A stretch of DNA of 36,895 nucleotides from Alphaproteobacteria bacterium (GTDB lineage: Bacteria > Pseudomonadota > Alphaproteobacteria > CACIAM-22H2): positions 1-36,895 of the forward strand of contig JAEUKZ010000092.1 in the NCBI GenBank assembly GCA_016793045.1. The letters are read 5' to 3'. Below the pieces are notes generated by a model that saw nothing but the letters and a program-made list of their open reading frames with translations, made no database searches and was not told where the DNA came from. This document shows, piece after piece, positions 8,127 to 14,848 of this stretch (position 1 is its first letter; each line of letters begins with the position of its first letter). The translations under genes were made by a program, and so were the position numbers.

Positions 8127-8960
8127 TCAGCCTTTGACTCCGGTCAGCGTGATGCCTTCGATGAAGCGGCGTTGGGCGAGGAGGAACGCGACGACGAGCG
8201 GCGCGGTGATCACCACCGTCCCTGCCATCAGCGGGCCCCAGTCGGAGCCCGCCTCCTCGCTGCGGAAGAACACGACGCCGAGCGGCGGCGTGGCGAGGTC
8301 GCGGGTGCGGATGACGATCAGCGGCCAGAGATAGTCGTTCCAGTTCCACACCAGCGAGAAGATGCCGAAGGAGAGCAGCGCGGGCACCGCGGTGGGCGCC
8401 ATGATGCGCCAGACGATCGCGAACTCGCCCAGCCCGTCGAGCCGCGCGGCGTCGATCAGCTCGTCCGGCACGGTGCGGAAGAACTGGCGCATCAGGAAGA
8501 TGCCGAAGACCGAGCAGACGTGCGGGATGACCAGCGCCGCGTAGGTGTCGAGCAGGCCGGCCTGCCACATCATCAGGTAGAGCGGGATCACCGGCGCCTG
8601 GCCGGGGATCATGAGCCCGACGATGACGAGCGCGAAGAGCAGCTGCCGGCCGCGAAAGCGCAGCTTGGCGAGCGCGTAGGCGCAGGGCAGCGCGATCAGC
8701 ACCTGGCTGCTGAAGATCAGCCCGCAGACGATCACGCCGTTGAGGAGGTAGCGCGCCAGCGGCACCTGGGTGAAGGCGGCACCGTAGTTGCGGTCCGCCG
8801 CCCAGACCTGCGGCAGCAGGGTCAGCGTGTCGCCGAAGATCTCGTTGGGCGGCTTGAGCGACGTCGACAGCATCCAGACGAACGGCCCGAGCATGACCAC
8901 CGCGCCGGCGAGCAGCACGGCGTGACGGAACGTCGAGAAGGCGAGTGCGCGCGCGTTCAT
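8127..8960 (-). CDS. ABC sugar-type importer permease, MalG/UgpE-like
   Basis: Inner-membrane subunit of 277 aa with six predicted helices. Helix 1 is about residues 14-34, followed by the conserved WMLSTSLKPPNEIF. The EAA loop is DELIDAARLDGLGEFAIVWRIM plus APTAVPAL (split here), and NWNDYLWPL and the C-terminal GITLTGVKG are hallmark MalG/UgpE motifs. Its ATG overlaps the stop of the preceding permease as ATGA, showing translational coupling. A 26-bp gap with a strong AGGAG separates it from the binding-protein gene. It pairs with the MalF-like subunit and the ATPase encoded upstream. Confidence 0.95.
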   Translation of the reverse strand: MNARALAFSTFRHAVLLAGAVVMLGPFVWMLSTSLKPPNEIFGDTLTLLPQVWAADRNYGAAFTQVPLARYLLNGVIVCGLIFSSQVLIALPCAYALAKLRFRGRQLLFALVIVGLMIPGQAPVIPLYLMMWQAGLLDTYAALVIPHVCSVFGIFLMRQFFRTVPDELIDAARLDGLGEFAIVWRIMAPTAVPALLSFGIFSLVWNWNDYLWPLIVIRTRDLATPPLGVVFFRSEEAGSDWGPLMAGTVVITAPLVVAFLLAQRRFIEGITLTGVKG

Positions 8961-9892
8961 CCGTAGTGCACCCGGCGGTCCATCACGCGGGCCTGGACGA
9001 GCGTGAGCGTCACCACGATGGCGAGGAAGATGACCGTGAGTGCCGCCGCGTGCGCCGCGCGCAGGTAGCTGAACGCCTCGCGGTAGATCGAGAACAGCAG
9101 CACTTCGCTCGCACCCGCCGGTCCGCCCTGGGTCAGCACCTGGACGCTGTCGAAGATCTGGAAGCTGCGGATCGCGGTGATCAGCACCACGAACATCGAC
9201 GCCGGCCCGAGCATCGGCCAGGTGACGCGGCGGAAGCGCTCCCACGCCGAATCGACGCCGTCGATCGCCGCGGCGTCGTAGAGGTCTCGCGGGATCGACT
9301 TGAGGCCGGCGAGGAACAGCACCATGTTGAGGCCGATCGCCTGCCAAGTGCCGATCAGCGCCAGCGCCGGCAGCACGGTGTCGGGGTTCTGCAGCCAGTG
9401 CGTGCCGGAAAAGCCGAGCGCGCGCGCCATGACGTTCACCGCGCCGACGGTCGGATGCAGCAGGAACTCCCAGACGATCGACATCGCGATCAGGGTCGAT
9501 GCGACCGGCAGGAAATAGGCGGCGCGGTAGAAGCTGCGCAGCGACGTGCCGGCCTCGATCAGCAGCGCGACGCCGAGCCCGATGCCGACGGAAAGCGGCG
9601 TGACGATGCCGACATAGACGAAGGTGTTGCGGAGCGAGCGCCAGAAGCTGCGGTCGCCGAAGATGGCGGCGAAGTTCTCCAGGCCGATCCAGTTGAAGCT
9701 CGTCGCGCCGAACAGCCAGTCGGTGAGCGACATCACCACGACCGCCACGGTCGGTCCGAGCAGCAGCAGGATCAGCAGGAAGAACGCTGGTCCGGCGAGC
9801 GCCCAGGCGACGAAGGCCTCCATCCGCGCCGCGGCGCGATGCGCCTCGCTGACCGGTTGGCGCGGGACGCTGCCCTGCGCGACGCTAGCCAC
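8957..9892 (-). CDS. ABC sugar-type importer permease, MalF/UgpA-like
   Basis: Inner-membrane subunit, partner of the MalG-like protein. The sequence shows the UgpA pattern: LTDWLFGATSFNWIGLENF after helix 1, FYRAAYFLPV before helix 3, an EAA loop DLYDAAAIDGVDSAWERF with TWPMLGP, and LTQGGPAGASEVL near the end. I chose the GTG at 9892, which overlaps the ATPase stop by 8 bp and has GAGGT 6 nt before it, giving 311 aa. ATG 9823 (288 aa, MEAFVAWAL) is the alternative and lacks a good ribosome site. The 3' end overlaps the next permease start as ATGA. Overlaps at both ends mean tight co-translation of ATPase and permeases. Confidence 0.93.
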   Translation of the reverse strand: MASVAQGSVPRQPVSEAHRAAARMEAFVAWALAGPAFFLLILLLLGPTVAVVVMSLTDWLFGATSFNWIGLENFAAIFGDRSFWRSLRNTFVYVGIVTPLSVGIGLGVALLIEAGTSLRSFYRAAYFLPVASTLIAMSIVWEFLLHPTVGAVNVMARALGFSGTHWLQNPDTVLPALALIGTWQAIGLNMVLFLAGLKSIPRDLYDAAAIDGVDSAWERFRRVTWPMLGPASMFVVLITAIRSFQIFDSVQVLTQGGPAGASEVLLFSIYREAFSYLRAAHAAALTVIFLAIVVTLTLVQARVMDRRVHYG

Positions 9893-11036
9893 GCGCGACC
9901 TCGCGCAGGCGGCCGCCGGGCCGCACCCGCGCGCCGTTGGCGTCGAACCACAGCAGCCGCGCCTGATCGGGACGCAGAGCCACCGGGTTGCCGATCGCGA
10001 ATCCCGCCGCGCGGTCGGGATCGACGCGCACCAGCACGCGGCCGGCCCCGTCGAGCGCGACATGCAAGAGCGCCTCGGCACCGAGATGCTCGAGATGGGC
10101 GAGCGTCCCGTGCCAGCATTCGCGCGTTCCGGCGGGCACGGCGGCGACCGCTTCCGGCCGGATGCCGAGCGACAGCCGCGCGCCCGGCGTCTCGCGCGGG
10201 CCGGGCAGAGCGAGGCCGAGGCAGTCGATCGCCCCGTCGCCCCGCGCGACCGCGGGCAGCACGTTGATCTTCGGGCTGCCGATGAATTCAGCGACGCGCA
10301 GGTCGTCAGGCTCGGCGTAGAGCTGGCGCGGCGGCGCGACCTGGATGAGCTCGCCGCCCATCATGACGGCGACGCGGTCCGACATCGTCATCGCCTCCGC
10401 CTGGTCGTGGGTGACGTAGACGAACGTCGCGCCAAGGCGGCGGTGCAACTCGGCGATCTCGGCGCGCATCTGCACGCGCAGCTTGGCGTCGAGATTGGAC
10501 AAGGGTTCGTCCATCAGGAACACCTGCGGGTGACGGACCATCGCGCGGCCGAGCGCGACGCGCTGGCGCTGGCCGCCGGAGAGCTGGGCGGGCTTGCGGT
10601 CGAGCAGATGGGCGATCTCCAGCGCCTCGGCGACCTGGGCGATCTCGGCGGCGATGGTGGCACGGATCTCGCGCGTGCCGGGCATGAAGCGTCCTGCGAG
10701 CGGCAGGCGCTGCCAGCGGTCGAGACGGCGCATCACCAGGGGCAGCGCGAGGTTCTCGCGCACGGTCATGTACGGGTAGAGCGCGTACGACTGGAACACC
10801 ATCGCGACGTCGCGCGCCTTCGGCCGGTAGCCGTCGACGACGACGTCGCCGATCGAGATCGAGCCCGCGTCCTGGCGTTCCAGGCCGGCGATGATCCGCA
10901 GAAGCGTCGACTTGCCGCAGCCGGACGGGCCGACCAGGGTCACGAATTCCCCCGGTTCGATTGCCAGCGAAACCCCTTTCAGGACCTCGACTGGACCGAA
11001 ATGCTTGCGGACGTCTCGAATGCCGACCGTGGCCAC
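9885..11036 (-). CDS. ABC importer ATP-binding protein, MalK/UgpC-like
   Basis: Cytoplasmic ATPase (383 aa) and first gene of the minus-strand importer operon. Walker A is GPSGCGKST (36-44); the Q-loop VFQSYALYPY, signature LSGGQRQR, Walker B VFLMDEP and H-loop THDQAEAMTMSD are intact. The C-terminal third is the TOBE regulatory domain. The start is GTG, with a GGGGAAG ribosome site about 8 nt upstream. Placing the ATPase first, ahead of both permeases and the receptor, is less usual than receptor-first order. The upstream 148 bp are shared with a divergent dehydrogenase gene and contain a perfect 16-bp palindrome that is the likely control site. Confidence 0.95.
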   Translation of the reverse strand: MATVGIRDVRKHFGPVEVLKGVSLAIEPGEFVTLVGPSGCGKSTLLRIIAGLERQDAGSISIGDVVVDGYRPKARDVAMVFQSYALYPYMTVRENLALPLVMRRLDRWQRLPLAGRFMPGTREIRATIAAEIAQVAEALEIAHLLDRKPAQLSGGQRQRVALGRAMVRHPQVFLMDEPLSNLDAKLRVQMRAEIAELHRRLGATFVYVTHDQAEAMTMSDRVAVMMGGELIQVAPPRQLYAEPDDLRVAEFIGSPKINVLPAVARGDGAIDCLGLALPGPRETPGARLSLGIRPEAVAAVPAGTRECWHGTLAHLEHLGAEALLHVALDGAGRVLVRVDPDRAAGFAIGNPVALRPDQARLLWFDANGARVRPGGRLREVARG

Positions 11037-11104
11037 GCTGCGAACTTCCCCCCGAGCGACGGGCGCGCAGGGTGACCGCGCACCGCCTTTATCGTTATTG
11101 TCGA

Positions 11105-11120
11105 TGTCATCATGATGACA
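11105..11120. promoter_or_regulatory. Perfect 16-bp palindrome, candidate operator
   Basis: TGTCATCATGATGACA reads identically on both strands and lies between the divergent ABC operon (start 11036) and the dehydrogenase gene (start 11185). A perfect 16-mer is unlikely by chance in this G+C-rich DNA, especially as it is locally A+T-rich. It overlaps a candidate -10 box for the ABC operon, which suggests repression by a dimeric regulator. No regulator gene is adjacent; the nearest is the GntR/FCD gene at 14141. Confidence 0.6.
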
Positions 11121-11136
11121 GGCCGCGCAAGGTCAA
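11109..11136 (-). promoter_or_regulatory. Candidate sigma-70 promoter of the ABC operon
   Basis: On the minus strand TTGACC (plus 11131-11136, 5 of 6 consensus) is followed after 16 bp by CATGAT (plus 11109-11114, 4 of 6). The -10 box falls inside the 16-bp palindrome, and transcription would start roughly 60 bp before the GTG of the ATPase gene. Confidence 0.35.
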
Positions 11137-11184
11137 GCGCGGTTTTCGAATCGTGGCCTGCGAACGCGAAAACGGGGGTAACTC

Positions 11185-11955
11185 ATGTATCGGGAGAAAC
11201 TGTCCTTCGACGGCCGCGTCGCCGTCGTCACCGGCGGGGCACGCGGCATCGGCCATGCGATCGCGTCGGCGCTCGGCGAATTTGGCGCCCATCTGGTGAT
11301 CGCCGACCGCGACGAGGCCGCCGCCCGCGGCGCCGCGGACGGCTTCGTCAGGGCCGGCAGGCGCGCCGAAGCGGTCGGGCTCGACGTACGCGATCCGGCC
11401 GCCGTGCAGCGCGTCGCGGCCGACCTCGCGGCGCGCCACGGCAAAGTCGATGTCCTGGTCAACAACGCCGGCATCGCGCGCAATTCCCCGGCGATCGACA
11501 CCACCGACGCCGAATGGCTCGAAGTGATGGACGTCAACCTGAACGGCGTCTTCTGGTGCTGCCGCGCGTTCGGGCGCGACATGGTTGCGCGCGGACGCGG
11601 GGCGATCGTCAATATCGGGTCGATGTCGGGGATCGTCGCCAACAAGCCGCAGCCGCAGGCGCACTACAACGCCTCGAAAGCGGCGGTGCATATGCTCACC
11701 AAGTCGCTGGCGACCGAATGGGCGGGTACGGGCGTGCGCGTCAACGCGATCGCGCCCGGCTATATCGGCACCGAACTCACGCAGCGCGGCCTGTCCAATC
11801 CGCAATGGAAGGAGACCTGGCTGGCGATGACGCCGCTGGGGCGCGTCGGCGAGCCCGGCGAGGTGGCCGGCGTGGCGCTGTTCCTCGCCAGCGACGCCGC
11901 GAGCTACGTCACCGGCGCGGTGGTGAGCGTCGACGGGGCCTACACGGCCTGGTAG
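11185..11955 (+). CDS. Short-chain dehydrogenase/reductase (SDR)
   Basis: Predicted NAD(P)-dependent oxidoreductase of 256 aa, the classical SDR length. The cofactor motif is TGGARGIG (16-23), with D41 at the end of strand 2 (VIADRD), which favours NAD(H). NNAG follows at 93-96, and the catalytic set is S148, Y161 and K165 (YNASK). The conserved PGYIGTELT and the C-terminal VTGAVVSVDGAYTAW are typical of polyol and sugar dehydrogenases as well as FabG-like enzymes. It is divergent from the sugar-type ABC operon with a shared palindromic operator, so the simplest inference is that it oxidises the imported sugar or polyol, or a product of it. Confidence 0.92.
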   Translation: MYREKLSFDGRVAVVTGGARGIGHAIASALGEFGAHLVIADRDEAAARGAADGFVRAGRRAEAVGLDVRDPAAVQRVAADLAARHGKVDVLVNNAGIARNSPAIDTTDAEWLEVMDVNLNGVFWCCRAFGRDMVARGRGAIVNIGSMSGIVANKPQPQAHYNASKAAVHMLTKSLATEWAGTGVRVNAIAPGYIGTELTQRGLSNPQWKETWLAMTPLGRVGEPGEVAGVALFLASDAASYVTGAVVSVDGAYTAW

Positions 11956-11965
11956 GGGGTCTCCG

Positions 11966-13024
11966 TCAGCCGTGCAGCTTGCGAAGAAGCTGCGCCGCGT
12001 CGACCTCCGCGCGCAGCTTCCGGAAGACCTCGTCGACGTCGACCTTCGCCGCCGAACCCGGCGCGAAGCCGCAATCCGGGTTGATCGTGATGCGCTCCTT
12101 GTCGATTCGGGTCATCGCCTGTTCGACGCGCTGCGCGATCGTCGCGGGCGAGTCGACCTTGCCCGGGGTCACGTCGACGCAGCCCAACCCGATTTCGAAG
12201 TCGCTGCGCAGCTGCGACAGCGACTCGAGGTCGGCGGCGCCGGCGGCAGTGAACTCCATCGTCAGGTGCTGCACGCGCAGTCGATTGAGCGGCCCGATGA
12301 TCGGGCCGTAGCCGCCGCTGTGACTCTTCTCGCCGCGCACGCGCGCGCCGGCGCGCCGGCACAGGTGGACCGCGAACTTGACCCCCGCGATCCCGTCGAC
12401 GATCGCGTTGATCATGTCGGCGGCGAAGTCCGCGGCCCGGTCCGGATCGTCGTAGGTTGCGCGGACGGCGGGATCGACGAACAGGCAGAGATGCGGATCG
12501 TCGATCTGCACGATGTCGACTCCGACGTCGCGGATCAGCTCGATTTCGCGGCGCAGGATCGGCACGCAGGCGCGCACGAAGTCGTCGCGCTTGGGATAGG
12601 CGCCCGCCGAGCGCTTCGCATCCCACAGCCGCTCGCCCAGCAGGGCCGGCGCGGGCAGGGTGACCTTGGTCGCGCGCGTCGCATGCGCTTTGACGAAGCG
12701 CGCCTCGCGCGCGATGAAGCCGGCATCGGCAGGCGACAGGCGGTCGGTGACGATCGTCCACGGCCGGCCGTCGGCGGGGTTGGTTTCGAGCGTGAAGCCA
12801 TGCGCGAGCTCGGCGATCACGCCGATATAGGAGCGCCGCCGCCATTCGCCGTCGGTGACGACGTCGAGCCCGGCCTGCTCCTGCATGGCGATGACGTAGC
12901 GTACCGCGGCGTCCATGCGCTGCGCCTCCGCATCGCCGCCGCGCAGGTCGAGCAGCTCACGCACGAAGTCCGGTCGCGGGATCGAGCCGACGACCGATGC
13001 CGGGAAAAGAGGAAGCGCGGTCAT
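11966..13024 (-). CDS. Short MetE-like zinc methyltransferase (cobalamin-independent methionine synthase family)
   Basis: This 352-aa protein corresponds to the catalytic C-terminal barrel of MetE without the N-terminal half. MetE transfers a methyl group to homocysteine bound by zinc; its zinc set His-x-Cys, Glu and Cys is present as H220/C222 (AVHLC), E257 (TMEFT) and C318 (INPDCGF). VVTDGEW (about 55-61) and QIDDPHLC (173-180) occupy the substrate-site positions; MetE normally has IDEP, so one acidic residue differs. Short MetE homologs often use other methyl donors or acceptors, so methionine synthesis is not assured. Its ATG overlaps the stop of the upstream nucleotidyltransferase gene (ATGA), implying a joint role. 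It converges on the SDR gene with 10 bp between stops. Confidence 0.88.
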   Translation of the reverse strand: MTALPLFPASVVGSIPRPDFVRELLDLRGGDAEAQRMDAAVRYVIAMQEQAGLDVVTDGEWRRRSYIGVIAELAHGFTLETNPADGRPWTIVTDRLSPADAGFIAREARFVKAHATRATKVTLPAPALLGERLWDAKRSAGAYPKRDDFVRACVPILRREIELIRDVGVDIVQIDDPHLCLFVDPAVRATYDDPDRAADFAADMINAIVDGIAGVKFAVHLCRRAGARVRGEKSHSGGYGPIIGPLNRLRVQHLTMEFTAAGAADLESLSQLRSDFEIGLGCVDVTPGKVDSPATIAQRVEQAMTRIDKERITINPDCGFAPGSAAKVDVDEVFRKLRAEVDAAQLLRKLHG

Positions 13025-13773
13025 GGCTGCCAGAGCCGTTGTGCGAGGTCCATGTCTTCCTGCGTGTCGATTTCGCGATAGCGGCCGTGTGTGTCGGCAT
13101 GGTGCAGGACGTGGCCGGCCTCGATCATGTCCTGGAACTGGTGGATCAGATACGCCTTCTGGAACGTCGCCGCCTCGCGATAGGGCTTGTCCCAGTGGGC
13201 GGCGCGGCGCGCGTGGTAGTGCTCGCGGAAGGCGCGCGCGCCGGCCGGCGTGAACTTGGCGACGCCGATGAACTCCCCCGTCGCGTCGTCGTTGGCGATC
13301 GCACGGTGGACGCGCTGGACGCGCCCGTCCGCGGTGATGACCTTCTCGGCGTCGTGCGGCGGGTGGCGCGTGCGCGGCCGATAGTGCTCGCGCCAGTCGG
13401 TGTCGACGCCGAGCACGATGTCGCCTTGCGCCCGCGCGAGTCGCTCGACGATCGAGCCGGTGAACAGGATGTCCGAGTAGGTCGTGATGAACGGCCGGTC
13501 CATCAGGTCCTCGGCGCACATCAGCGACACCAGGATGTTGTTGTTCGGCCAGTCCGGGTTGTGGCGGAAGGTGAAATGCGGGTACTCCGCCTGCACCGAT
13601 TCGATGCGATAGCCGCCGATGAAGCAGATTTCGTCGACGCCGCCGCGCCGCAGCGCCTCGACCGTCCAGTCGAGGATGCGCTTGCCCTGGATTTCGGCGA
13701 AGCACTTTGGCGCATTTTCGGTCGTCGGCATCAGCCGGCTGCCGCGGCCTGCGCCGATGATGATGGCTCTCAT
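13021..13773 (-). CDS. Nucleotidyltransferase, LicC-like (sugar-phosphate/phosphocholine NTP transferase family)
   Basis: Predicted cytoplasmic NTP transferase of 250 aa. The nucleotide-binding signature IGAGRGSRLMPTTENAPKCF covers about residues 6-25, with FIGGY, the NNN turn after PDWP, and the metal-binding Asp in YSDILF typical of LicC and related phosphocholine or phosphonate cytidylyltransferases. It would activate a phosphorylated small molecule or sugar as an NDP or CMP derivative. It is followed directly by the MetE-like gene through an ATGA overlap; I know of no characterised pathway that joins these two activities. The ribosome site is weak (GAG 6 nt before ATG 13773). A leader of about 300 bp without a gene precedes it. 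Confidence 0.87.
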   Translation of the reverse strand: MRAIIIGAGRGSRLMPTTENAPKCFAEIQGKRILDWTVEALRRGGVDEICFIGGYRIESVQAEYPHFTFRHNPDWPNNNILVSLMCAEDLMDRPFITTYSDILFTGSIVERLARAQGDIVLGVDTDWREHYRPRTRHPPHDAEKVITADGRVQRVHRAIANDDATGEFIGVAKFTPAGARAFREHYHARRAAHWDKPYREAATFQKAYLIHQFQDMIEAGHVLHHADTHGRYREIDTQEDMDLAQRLWQP

Positions 13774-14140
13774 GCGTAACTCGATGGCGGAATGCGGGGA
13801 TCGGTGGGTCTCGCCTGCGCAGAGGAGGTGGGACCTTCGCGCAGCGCGCTCAACGGGCGACTCGCGGTCAGAATGCCGAATTTTCGGGCGGTCGGGAAGC
13901 CCGGCGAGCGATCGGGACGCGCGCCGTCATGCCATGTGCGGCTCCTACCGTCGAAAGTACTGCGGGAGGCCCCGCCGCGCCGGCGGTCGCCCCGGGCGCG
14001 GCCGATGAGACCGATGGGCCCGCGCCGCGCGGCCGCGGAATCCCCCTGGCAGGCCGCCCGAGCCGTCGCGGCGAAGTTTCATGTATACATTGTGAAGGGT
14101 ATGTGTTCACAATTTCACTGATGTGTGCGGAGATTGGCGG
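13774..14140. other. 367-bp divergent intergenic region with possible leader mini-ORFs
   Basis: No conserved gene lies here. On the minus strand, ahead of the nucleotidyltransferase gene, TAGGAG (plus 13942-13947) is placed 6 nt before ATG-GCA-TGA (plus 13927-13935), a two-codon frame. An overlapping 20-codon frame (plus 13868-13930, opening MTARVPIARR) starts 2 nt further on. Either could be a leader peptide, but neither has independent support. I looked for SAM, cobalamin and T-box features and did not find them. The right end carries the palindromic sites listed separately. Confidence 0.4.
14082..14112. promoter_or_regulatory. Palindromic sites upstream of the GntR/FCD regulator gene
   Basis: TGTATACA (14082-14089, inside the 10-bp palindrome ATGTATACAT) resembles known FCD-type GntR operators. 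Immediately after it, TTGTGAA (14090-14096) and TTCACAA (14106-14112) form a perfect 7-bp inverted repeat with a 9-bp spacer. The sites lie 29 bp before the regulator start, so autoregulation is the simplest reading; the divergent nucleotidyltransferase transcript could also be affected. Confidence 0.55.
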
Positions 14141-14848
14141 ATGAAGCGTACGTCCGGTCACGTTCCCAGCGCTGACGCGATCCGCCGGCAGGTGGCCGAC
14201 GAGGTCGTCACCGGCGTGCTGCCGCCGGGCACGCGGCTCGAGGAACTCGAGCTTGCGGGGCGATTTGGCGTCTCGCGGACTCCGGTGCGCGAGGCGCTCC
14301 GCCAGCTTGTGGCGACCGGTCTCGTCCAGATGCGACCGCGCAAGGGCGTGGTCGTCACCCAGATCGACGCGGACGGCCTTGCCCAGCTCTTCGAGGCGGT
14401 CGGCATTCTCGAAGGCACCACCGCCGGCCTCGCCGCACGTCGAATGACGGCGACGGCCCGCAAGCGCCTGCAGCAGCTGCAGCGTCAATGCGTGGCCGCC
14501 ATGCGCGCCGGCGACCGAAACGCCTATGTCGCGCACAACCAGGAATTCCACGAATGGATCGCGGCATCGGCCGGCAACGCTCCGCTCGAGGAACTTGTCG
14601 TGGCGCTGCGGCTGCGCCTGCAGCCATTCCGCAATGCCGCGTTTCGGGCCAAGCCGCAGCGCCGGATGGATCGGATGACCAGTTCGATGACGGAGCACCA
14701 GGTGCTGCTCGATGCGATGCTCGCCGGCAACGCGGCGGCCGCGGAGACGGCGATGCGCGAACATGTCGCGTCCTCCGCGGCGAGTGTGCTCGACTTCTAT
14801 CTCGATGCGCGTAGGCCGAAGCCGGCGCGCGACCGGGGGGCGGCGTGA
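14141..14848 (+). CDS. GntR family regulator, FCD (FadR) type
   Basis: DNA-binding one-component regulator of 235 aa. The winged helix-turn-helix occupies about residues 8-75 (IRRQVADEVVTG, LEELELAGRFGVSRTPVREALRQL, split here). The ligand domain is all-helical FCD with likely metal-binding residues in NQEFHEW, EHQVLLDAM and REHVASS. FCD domains usually bind small carboxylic acids. ATG 14141 is chosen because GGAG lies 8 nt upstream; a GTG at 14123 would add six residues. The stop overlaps the next gene's GTG (GTGA), so regulator and hydrolase are co-translated. It most likely controls this operon and itself through the palindromes just upstream. Confidence 0.92.
   Translation: MKRTSGHVPSADAIRRQVADEVVTGVLPPGTRLEELELAGRFGVSRTPVREALRQLVATGLVQMRPRKGVVVTQIDADGLAQLFEAVGILEGTTAGLAARRMTATARKRLQQLQRQCVAAMRAGDRNAYVAHNQEFHEWIAASAGNAPLEELVVALRLRLQPFRNAAFRAKPQRRMDRMTSSMTEHQVLLDAMLAGNAAAAETAMREHVASSAASVLDFYLDARRPKPARDRGAA

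Noticed and set aside
13774-14080. SAM, cobalamin or T-box riboswitch ahead of the nucleotidyltransferase/MetE-like genes
   Set aside because: No conserved core motifs of these classes were found on the minus strand; the stems present are ordinary for such G+C-rich DNA.
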